From Liolophura sinensis (taxonomy: Eukaryota; Mollusca; Polyplacophora; Chitonida; Chitonidae), in contig NC_088300.1 in the NCBI RefSeq assembly GCF_032854445.1, positions 81,629,084 through 81,693,083 on the forward strand: a DNA stretch of 64,000 nt, given 5' to 3'. The position numbers and the translations under genes are program-made. The notes under the pieces are model-generated. The model was not told where the DNA came from. It saw nothing but the letters and a program-made list of their open reading frames with translations, and ran no database searches. Below, in pieces: positions 30,201 through 42,200 of this stretch. The first letter of the stretch is position 1, and each line of letters begins with the position of its first letter.

Positions 30201-33200
30201 CGTCAATCACCCGTCATCTGGAAAAATTGTCGGGCTCTAGTGTCAGAGAAACCCTCTGCCAGATAGGCACAAGTTTTGCTAAATCAAGATGGTTTTCTCT
30301 GCGGCGGACAAGGAATTATCTGGAGCAACTCTGGAGGAATGACAACACAGATCTTGCAGATGGCAACTCTGGAGAAAAGACAACACAGATCTTACAGATG
30401 GCAACTCTGGAGGAAAGACAACACATATCCTACAGATGGTAACTCTAGAGGAATATAACACAAATCATACAGATGGCAACTCTAGAGGAAGATAACACAT
30501 ATCATACAGATGGCAACCCTGGAGAAGACAACACACACACACATCATACAGATGGCAAATCTGGAGGAAAGACAACCCCCATCATACAGATGGCAACTCT
30601 GGAGGAAAGACAACACATATCATACAGATGGCAACTCTGGAGAAGACAACACATACACATATCATACAGATGGCAACTCTGGAGGAAAGACAACACATAT
30701 CATACAGATGGCAACTCTGGAGGAAAGACAACACATATCATACAGATGGCAACTCTGGAGGAAGGCAACACACATCATACAGGTGGCAACTCTTGAGGAA
30801 AGACCATACATACACGCATGACAGCTCTGGGGAAAGACAACACACAGACACATATACAGATGGCAACTCTGGAGGAAAGAAAACACACATTGTACGGATA
30901 GCAACGCTGGAGGAAAGACAAAACATACGTCATATAGATGACAAGGAAAGACAACACACATCATATAGTACTTGGCTAGCCAACAAATCATATGACATAA
31001 AGTCAAAATTCCACGTGGGTGGAGGATTTGAACACACATTATCATATCTTTTACCCCTTCAACACAAAACAGCCAAGTGTTAAATCGGACGAACAGAATG
31101 ACCTGTTGCCCATCAAGTTGAAGAGACTGGCTGAGAGGTGTAAATCAGGCTGGATATCTCTGCTCACCTAATGTCTGCATCTGAACTGTCCACACAGTCC
31201 TGTGGCACATGCGAACAATTTCTTCCCGAGATCACAGACTGTAAGGCTTGCTCTATCTGCTCCATGTAGAATGCCTTTCCTTCTGTCAATGGCTCACTGA
31301 CTGGAATGTTGATGAAGTCGCTGTGAAGTCTGAAAACGAGAAAGGATGGGTGAACTATTAACACTGAGTTGTCAACTGGTATACAATTGGCAGAACAATA
31401 CAGTACAGCCCCAGAATACAATCAACAGAACAATACAGTACAGCCCCAGAATACAATCAGCACAGCAATACAGCACAGCCCAGGAATACAATCAGCACAG
31501 CAATACAGTACAGCCCAGGAATACAATGAGCAGAACAATACAGTACAGCCCAGGAATACAATCAGCACAGCAATACAGTACAGCCCAGGAATACAATCAG
31601 CAGAGCAATACAGTACAGCCCCGGTATACAATCAGCAGAGCAATACAGTACAGCCCCGGTATACAATCAGCAGAACAATACAGTACAGCCCCGGTATACA
31701 ATCAGCAGAACAATACAGTACAGCCCCGGTATACAATCAGCAGAACAATACAGTACAGCCCCGGTATACAATCAGCAGAGCAATACAGTACAGCCCCGGT
31801 ATACAATCAGCAGAGCAATACAGTACAGCCCCGGTATACAATCAGCAGAACAATACAGTACAGCCCCGGTATACAATCAGCAGAGCAATACAGTACAGCC
31901 CCGGTATACAATCAGCAGAACAATACAGTACAGCCCCGGTATACAATCAGCAGAGCAATACAGTACAGCCCCGGTATACAATCAAAAAAAAAAAAATCAT
32001 AAACACATGTTCATAGACATGTAAGCTATTCACATACATTTTTCTTTAACTTTTATTGCTGTCCACACATAAAACCGATTTCTGAATTCTTCTGGGTGTT
32101 TGTTCAAATCAGATATTGTTAAATATAAATTAACGAATTCCATGATGGCATCTTGTAGTGAAAGGGAGACAGAAAAGAAATATTTAAGGTATACTGTGCC
32201 CAGTCAGCCAAAAATTCAAATGTATATAGGTGTAAATGAGACATTATTATTTCTTTTTCTCTGAGAGAAACCTTTCACACAAATCTTTTTTCATTCATGG
32301 CTATGTGGGTGCTCTTCCTACATGTTTTTTTTACAAATTCTGCACAAAGTCATACAGACAATTTAAATTGTCCTATATCGTGTTTTCACTTTGTGCTTGT
32401 TGTTGTTGCATGGTGTGTCAGCTTCAAAGTGTCAATTTGGCTTTCTGAATTACTGAGTCGCAGATAATTTTTCACTGGCAAATGAGTCCCACAACAAGGA
32501 AAACCTACAGAAGAAACAAACGATATTTGTTATTTTCTAACTTTTTACGAGAGCTGAAGAATGTGTTAGTTTTGGCATTTGTGGTGATCCCAGGCCCTGA
32601 AACAGTAGGTGATCGAACCGAATGATCACCTGCTGATCGCCGACATAAATTTAGGCAGAACGATTTTTCAATCACCATGCCAAAATCGGGAAACTGAAAA
32701 TTTTTGAGAAAAGGAATGCCAAATAAATGTATCGGATGACTATCAAATTTTTTTTTAGTTCAATGTCCATAACTGTTAACTTAATGAAGGCATATAATTA
32801 GCTAATTAATTCAGGGTAAAGTTTTTATTTGTACTCGTGGTCCTACCCTTGCGACTGACTTCTCACAACATCAGTAGGCCTAAACGTTACCACATAGCTC
32901 AGGGGCTGCAGAGACAGTAGATATGCTGCAATCGCATCATACACTTTGCTGTGGGACTTTTGTATCCAGAGGAAACATGGTGTAATATCCATGGGTGAAG
33001 AAATTGAGATTCAAAGCATATTGGTAAGTATCGCTGCAAAAAACTTCGCCATTACAAAACCCACAACAAGACAACGTACAAAGTTATTAAATATTTCATT
33101 ATAAAATTCCCTGGGTTGAGTTATTCATTTGTTCAACATCTAAATCATGTTGAGTGAGTGAGTGAGTGCTTGGGGTTTAACGTCGTACTCAACAATTTTT

Positions 33201-36200
33201 CAGTCATATGACGACGAAGGAATCATTAGGGTGCATGCACGTGTAATTTGCCTCCTTGTTGCAGGACGGATTTCCATCGCTCTTTTATTTAGTGCTGCAT
33301 CACTGAGACGACTTACCGAAGGCAAGTAAGCCGCCCCGCCCGAGCCATTATACTGATACGGGTCAACCAGTCGTTGCACTATCCCCTTCATGCTGAACGC
33401 CAAGCGAGGAAGTTACAACTTCCTCTTTTAAAGTGTTAGGTGTGACTCGACCAAGGATTGATCCTGGATCTACCGGTCCCGAAGCGGACGCTCTACCAAC
33501 TGTGCTATCCGGGCCGGTAAATCATGTTGAATAACATATTTATTAATGAACAGATTTTCCGGTACTAATGTATGCGTGTCATTCTGAGAAGCAGTATGAC
33601 ACTTGACCCTCGTCAAGTCTCATGTATACATGTACAACACGTGAATTAAACAATCATTAAACACATAAACACTTTGCCATGGCTAAGGTGCGCAAGCAAA
33701 GATGAATCACTGAAGCCACTAATCTTTCTATTGCAGTAAATCATAAAATACCTCTCTCAGACTATCCATCCAGAAACAAAGGAAAATCTGTCTACCAAGC
33801 AGCAGGAAGTCTGATAACGATCAAGTTTGCCGACAGTCCAGCCATTGACTTCACATGCACTAACAGAAAGGCGCTGCTAGCCTTTTGTTTTAATTCTGGG
33901 TGTCCGACAGTGTTAAATTCCCTAAAATACTTGAGAACAGCCAGGGGCAATAAACTTATAGGATAATTATGTTTACCCATGATTTTAGCCCAGAAACTAC
34001 GAATGTGCAACATCTTGAGGTGCACAATATTGAGGGCCATCCTAATTACACATGGTGATTGGTTCAATCTTCACATATCCTCTGATGTGATTCGCTGATT
34101 GGTTGAAAAGATTCTAATGTGTGCGATTGTAATATTCATAACCTTGTAGCAGATGATATTTTAAATAACTCATCTCAAAGCAGTTTTTCTCACCTAAACG
34201 GTTATTTATTTTTGCTGGACAAGTGGCGTGGAAATTTTGTGAGTGAGACTGGATGGCTCTTGGCATTTCTTGCAAAAATGGGTGACAAGAGAAAGGAGGT
34301 AAGTAAATAAGTGGACATCTAAAAAGTGGGTTTCTGTGCCGATTTTGACAATGCTGCAACTTTCTGGTGATCGATTTAGGTGATCGATTGGTCATCTTAC
34401 ACAATCGAAAAATCGATCACGTAGAACCTAAATCAGGGGATCGATTTTCTGATCACCCCAAGCAGATGTTATTTCAAGGCCTGTGATCCATTACAAACCT
34501 CGCATGGACTCGTAAATCACTACTTAAAAGATTGTCAAAAGCTTATATTTGTATCAAACTCACTTTTTGGTCAGGTGGCTTAAAGACTACCTTATTTGTT
34601 TCAAACTCACTTTTTGGTCAGCTGGCTAAAACAATACATGGCCTCTCACAATGCAGTCGCTGTGCATTCAAGTTCAGCTTAGGCTGGCTTCCTTTCTGGC
34701 CGTATGTGGAAAGGTCTGTAAGTAACCTGTGGATGGTCGTGGGTTTCCTCTGGGCTGTGCCAGGTTTCCTCCCACCATAATGCTGGTCGCCGAGGTATAA
34801 GTGAAATATTCTTGAGTACTCCAACCAAATAAATAAATAAATAAACACTACATGTATTTGTATCCAATTCACTTTTTGGTCAGCCCAGTTTAAAAACTAC
34901 GTGTAAATTTGTAGTTGAACCAATCTAACTTTTTGGCTTAGCAGGCTTACTCACTTTTTGGTCAGCCCAGTTTAAAAACTATGTGTATATTTGTAGTTGA
35001 ACCAATCTAACTTTTTGGCTTAGCAGGCTTAAACGATACATGAACATTTTTAGTTGTATCAAGCTCATTCTTTGGCGAGCAGACTTACACACTTAACATA
35101 CATGTAGTGGTATCATACTCACTTTTTGGCCAGCTGGCGTCCCTCTTCCTCCAAAAAGTCCTGGTCAGCTTTGCTGAGCGCAGCGCTGTGTGCCTGTATG
35201 ATGACGATCGGCATACCCTGCAGCTGCTGTCCTTCCTCGCACTCCAGGTCAGCCAGCAGGGTGTTCTCAAGGCTAGCTCGCATGTACTCAAATGACTCCT
35301 GTGAGTTGTACGCACAAAAACACCCTACAAAACAAGTCAACCTTAGTTTTGGGAAATGCCTATCTAACATGAAAACATGCAGTGATTCAAGGTAGGCAGA
35401 AATGGAACTTTATCACAACAACTGTAAAACATACCATGTGGTTTAAACTTGACAGTGGCGAAGGAGTTCTGTGCCAGTGTGACATCCCCATCTATAGGCC
35501 TGTAGTCTAGACTGTACACTATGCTACCTTGCATATACTCATCTTCGGGACACAGGTGCTGCAAAAGAGAAGAGAGGATTGTACGCTACCTACAAGAGTG
35601 GAGGAACCACGATCACCTAAATATACAACCGTAGCAGGGCTTATACAAGTTGTCTGGACAAGCCTGAGGTGCATATAAAATCAAACATGCCACACAGTAA
35701 GCTTCCTTGGTCTCTGCCAATTCTCACAAATAAATTTGACCTACTTGTGTGGCTTCAGATCGTTCTGGTTTTGGGATTGGGATAGCGCAAGTGACTGTGA
35801 GCGAAGGCGATTCTCACTAGCTCCCTCTCTGATGTTTGGCCTTTACAAGGAAATCACACCGTACTTCGTCTTACGGTTCGTTTTTGGGAGTATGAAGTCT
35901 GGTAAATGTTGTACAGTAGCAAAACTGAAATCGTCTGGGCCAGATTTGAACATTTAAAAGCGGCATGGATTCGCTAAAAAAAGCGTCATATTTTTGTTGA
36001 AATACAGAACACGGAGATGTGTGCCACACAGGACTTGAAGCCGTTGAGGTCTAGTCATAACAGACGTGGAACAAGTGACACGGTATTGCCATTGATATAT
36101 ATAAAGTGGTGCTAAGCGGTGTATTTCATCTCTATAAATACATGTATGTTGCCTCTGTATTTTACTATCATTATAGTTACTATTCCATTAGGTAATTCAC

Positions 36201-39200
36201 TATTTCAGTGTCTCTTCATTTTCTTACCAGCAGATTTCTGCGGTAAATTTATGTGACTCGTACCTTGGCCATTAGTCTAGGTTAATCAGACTTGTCTTTT
36301 GTCATCGTCTTACACTACTTTTATATGCAATGAAATGAACAATGTTTTTTCTGGACGAGTAAGGACAATATTTCAAGGGAATTAAATCATGAAGAGAATA
36401 TTCATCTAGATACACTATTAGTTTCTAGTAAAACTTATGAGTGAGGTGCTCATGAAATAATAATGAAAAAAAAATTATTAAAATATTTCAATTTTTTCTT
36501 TACCTTTCAACCTACATCATTTTTGACATGTCCTTTTAAAGACTGTAAGTGACTGCCACATATTCCCTAAGCCATTAACACATGACCATTATATCTTGAT
36601 TTATGACTGAAATATAGTTTGAAAGTTTGCAATATGATATAGGAGGTCAGTTTAAATGAGTTCATATAGGCAATAATGTGATAATAACTTTAATCAATGG
36701 AGGGTAAAGTACAAAAATATTCAATTTGTCACCTAAAATGTTCAGTCAACACTAAAAAAAAACTCAATATCAGTCAAAAGACTCAATTTCCTCCCCAGAG
36801 TGGTGGTTGGCACAAGGAAAAATGACTTCTACAAGTCCCTGCTGTACTAATCCACTAACGCATTGCCAGATTATTCATCAATATCCCTTCCCCAATCCAA
36901 CCCTCAGCCGTATTCCCACAAGTCACCCATATTCATCACATTTCAATCACGACCCGTGCATCTTCCCCTACTCTGATATCACAAACTCATCTATATTTTC
37001 CCAAATACTCACCTGAATTCACTCTAATCCTCACCAGGACCTCCCCCAATCTAAGTCTGTATCCCTCAAATCTCCAACTGTATCGCCCCTACTCCTCACC
37101 TGTATCTCCCTTAATGTATCTCCCTTAATCCTCACCTGTATTTCCCATGATCCTCACTTGTATCTCCCTGAATGTACCTTAATGTACCCTAATACTCATC
37201 TGTTTCTTCGCTAATGTATCACCTCTACTCCTCCCCTGTATTTTCCTCAATGTACCGCCATTAATCCCCACCTGTATCTCCCCTAATGTATACCTTCCTA
37301 ATCCTCACTTGTACCTCTCTGAATGTATCTCCCTACTCCTCACCTGTACCTCCCTCAATGTATTTCCCCTCATCCTCACCTGTACCTCCCTTGATGTTTA
37401 TCTCCCCTAATTGTCCTCTGTACGCCCCTAATCTTTGCCTACACGTATATCTCACTAATCCTCAATTATATCTCCCCTAATCCACACCTTTACCTCACCA
37501 AATGTAGTTCCCCTAATTCTCATCTGTATCCCCTTAATCCTCACCTATATCCCCCAATCCTGACCTATATCTCCCTTAATCCTCGCCTGTATCCCTCCCC
37601 CCAAATCCATCTGGAGTTCCTGTATCTTCACTAATCCTCACCAGTATCTACCTAATCCTCACCTATATCACCATTATCCTCACCTATATCTCCCCTTAAG
37701 CTTTACAGAAATACAACTCACCCGAATCTCCTTGTACACTTGAGTCGCCAAAGGCTCCTGGCCCAGCAGCACCAAATTCATGGGTCTTTCACCCAAACTG
37801 GAGGAATCTGCTCTATTGTCTAACATTTCTGGCCTGCAAAGAAAACAATCATAAACCCAGGTTACTAAGATAGTAGGAATCTCTAGTGGAAACTGAGGGT
37901 CAGCTTTAGTCAAGGGCAATATTAAACACTTGTGCCAAGACTGCTCATCTGCATCAAATTTCATCCCTGGACTGATACATGCACATAAGTGACTGACATA
38001 AACCTATAACACTTGTTTTCTTACTTTCTTTTTCCAGTAAATAGCCCACATGTAGCTGTGTCATACACAGTATTATGACGAACAGCTATGAACAAATACC
38101 CTGTGATTAACTCCAGAAATACCCCACATGTAGCTGTGTCATCCACGGCATTATGACGAACAGCTATGAACAAATACCCTGTGATTAACTCCAGAAATAC
38201 CCCACATGTAGCTGTGTCATACACAGTATTATGATGAGCAGCTATGAACAAATACCCTGTGATTAACTCCAGTAAATAGCCCACATGTAGCTGTGTCATA
38301 CACAGTATTATGATGAACAGCTATGAACAAAATACCCTGTGATTAACTCCAGAAATACCCCACATGTAGCTGTGTCATCCACGGCATTATGACGAACAGC
38401 TATGAACAAATACCCTGTGATTAACTCCAGTAAATAGCCCACATGTAGCTGTGTCATCCACGGCATTATGATGAACAGCTATGAACAAATACCCTGTGAT
38501 TAACTCCAATAAATAGCCCACATGTAGCTGTGTCATACACAGTATTATGATGAACAGCTATGAACAAAATACCCTGTGATTAACTCCAGAAATACCCCAC
38601 ATGTAGCTGTGTCATCCACGGCATTATGACGAACAGCTATGAACAAATACCCTGTGATTAACTCCAGAAATACCCCACATGTAGCTGTGTCATCCACAGT
38701 CTTATGATGAACAGCTATGAACAAATACCCTGTGATTAACTCCAGTAAATAGCCCACATGTAGCTGTGTCATACACAGTCTTATGATGAGCAGCTATGAA
38801 CAAATACCCTGTGATTAACTCCAGAAATACCCCACATGTAGCTGTGTCATCCACGGCATTATGACGAACAGCTATGAACAAATACCCTGTGATTAACTCC
38901 AGTAAATAGCCCACATGTAGCTGTGTCATCCACGGCATTATGATGAACAGCTATGAACAAATACCCTGTGATTAACTCCAATAAATAGCCCACATGTAGC
39001 TGTGTCATACACAGTATTATGATGAACAGCTATGAACAAAATACCCTGTGATTAACTCCAGAAATACCCCACATGTAGCTGTGTCATCCACGGCATTATG
39101 ACGAACAGCTATGAACAAATACCCTGTGATTAACTCCAGAAATACCCCACATGTAGCTGTGTCATCCACAGTCTTATGATGAACAGCTATGAACAAATAC

Positions 39201-42200
39201 CCTGTGATTAACTCCAGTAAATAGCCCACATGTAGCTGTGTCATACACAGTCTTATGATGAGCAGCTATGAACAAATACCCTGTGATTAACTCCAGTAAA
39301 TAGCCCACATGTAGCTGTGTCATACACAGTATTATGATGAACAGCTATGAACAAAATACACTGTGATTAACTCCAGTAAATAGCCCACATGTAGCTGTGT
39401 CGTAACACCGATTAACACCAGCAGAGATACTGACCTAATTGCTTTAGCTGCTAGCACCTTGGCCACCTGTACATCTATACAGGTGTCTTTAAAGTAACAC
39501 CTCTCACGAGATGGACACTGGATAAAGCCCAGGTGATTCAAAATCATTACTTTTCTATCCTCTTCTAATCTATGAAGCACTTTGTATCTGAAACAACAAA
39601 AGAAAACTGTTTGTGAAATGTGAAATGACAAGTATATGGTGAGACTTTAAACACTATTATCAGCCGTTGCTTATAAAATATAAAACATCTGAATTTCATT
39701 GCAGTATTGAACACTTGTCAAAAATGACAAGTGCATGTTTTTATCAAAACTACTGCAAAACATGCACAGCACTATAGGATGCCCTCTTTTCTTGCCAATA
39801 AAATCAGGCTATGGACTATGACAGTGCTATATGAAAATGTGAACTAAACTATCCATTAAATCAAGTTTCATGTAATAAATAAGCACAGCCATTTTGGAGA
39901 TACAGAATACAAGGGTACAGAAAAGCATACAGAAAAAAAGAGAAACATAGAGACCAATTCAGTGAAACAGGAGACAAAGATGACTACATGTACCTATATG
40001 ACAGTTCATAATGACAATGCATAAGTTATCTATGTAAGTGTAAGAGAGCAAATGAACAATGCATAATTTATCTATGTAAGTATTAGACGGTACCTGGACC
40101 ATACATAAGTTATCTATGTAAGTATAAGACAGTACCTGGACAATACATAAGTTATCTATGTAAGTATAAGACAGTGCCTGGACAATACATAAGTTATCTA
40201 TGTAAGTATAAGACAGTACCTGGACAATACATAAGTTATCTATGCAAGTATAAGACAGCACCTGAACAATACATAAGTTATCTATGCAAGTATAAGACAG
40301 CACCTGAACAATATATAAGTTATCTATGCAAGTATAAGACAGCACCTGAACAATATATAAGTTATCTATGTAAGTATAAGACAGTACCTGGACAATACAT
40401 AAGTTATCAATGTAAGTATAAGACAGTGCCTGGACAATACATAAGTTATCTATGTAAGTATAAGACAGTACCTGGACAATACATAAGTTATCTATGCAAG
40501 TATAAGACAGCACCTGAACAATACATAAGTTATCTATGCAAGTATAAGACAGCACCTGAACAATACATAAGTTATCTATGTAAGTATAAGAGAGTACCTG
40601 GATAATACATAAGTTATCTATGTAAGTATAAGACACCAAATGAACAATGCATAAGTTATCTATGCAAGTATAAGACAGCACCTGAACCGCTGGTACGACC
40701 ATGTGTGTTCTACAAACATGACTGACAGCCTTACCTGTAATCTGTCTCTAAAGCATTTGTGATCTCTTTTAAGTCCAGTGGTGTAAGCCTGCCTGTGGGG
40801 TTGAGCTGAGTAAACAGCTCTGTCTTCTCCCATAGCAGCTCCTGGAATTGGTCGCGAGTGCGCATGCGCAGCTCCGCCTGGTGGCTGTCATACACCTGTA
40901 GCCGCTCGTGCTCTTCCAGACTGTTAAAACATTCCTTCCCAACAAAGAAGACATAAGCCTCACTTAGGGGCTTCCCAGGTGTGACATGGCCACTTTCCTC
41001 CAACAGTTCCTTAAACTGCTTCTTCAGTCTGAAAATTAACATGTTAAAGCACTTAAAATCAGATGTCACGTTTACTGCATTGTGATTTGACATTTTTTTA
41101 CCGGAATTTGATTATCAAGGGACATTAGTCATTCAAACACAAAAATTCCACAACTGTGCATAGAGGTTGTGCAAGGAACGCACTTGGAATAGAGTACTGC
41201 ACATGGGACAGAGAAAAATCCAAGTAACAGATTCATAAAACCAGATTCTGTATAAAATGTAGATACGATGAGGGCACACCCTATATATCCCTGAATATCA
41301 ACAAATGCAACATTAAAGTTATATGAACTCTTCTGTAATGCCAGGTGCCAGAAACTTACTCTAGTTTTTTATGCTGAGCCTGTAATGCATTCATGTGATT
41401 CCTAAAGTAAGTCTCAGCTTCGGGGGACTTGAGCAAATCAAACGGAAGTCGAGTTTCCTCGTAATTGTCTACGAAGTTGGAGTACTTCCAGGAATCTGTT
41501 TCCTCTGGACACACATCCACAAACAAACTGTCAAAGTCTCGGTGTTGTCGTATGTATCTCTGACAAGCTGGCCAACTTCTGCAACAGACACAACTACATG
41601 AGTAAACAGGTGTGTTTTCCATGCAAGCATACAACAACAGTGACGTCAGTGAGAGTCCAGAGCCATCAGTACAGAGCTGTAACAGTGGTATGTTAACTGC
41701 AATGAAAACTTGTCTTTATATACAGCCTTTAAAATAAATAAACAAATTTATACATACATCAACTAAAAAACAAAACAATCCAAAACCATTAGCTGTACAC
41801 AGTATAGAAGAGATTACTTGTACCTTTCAACCCTGGGTGACGTCAGTACAGCAGAAAGAGAGAGGCAACTCACCGTTCAGAACTGATGTCTAAACTGAGT
41901 CTCTGCTGACCATGGAATTTGGGTGGTTGACGTAACCAAAAAATCTGTCACGAGTTTAAAGCCTTCGCTGCCTAATAAAGTCATCTACAGTACTTCCTAG
42001 CACATTATTTCCTTTTATCTACTGTAACTTTGGCGATGCCCATTTAATTTGCATATGAAGTTGGTTGTATAGCAGTACAGTTTACCACCATACATGTCCA
42101 GCAGAATCCTCAGATAGTACAATGGCTACATGGGGGGAGGGGGGCACTGTCATAGCAGGGGTGGATCAGATAGCATCACGGCACCAAATAACGGCTTTTC

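Noticed and set aside
33792-34067. 91-codon frame inside the 1.89-kb inverted-repeat element
   Set aside because: I compared it with hAT and other transposase motifs I know and saw none; too short to call.
40769-40963. Arg/Cys-rich 64-codon frame inside exon 4
   Set aside because: Shadow of the real FF-domain frame.
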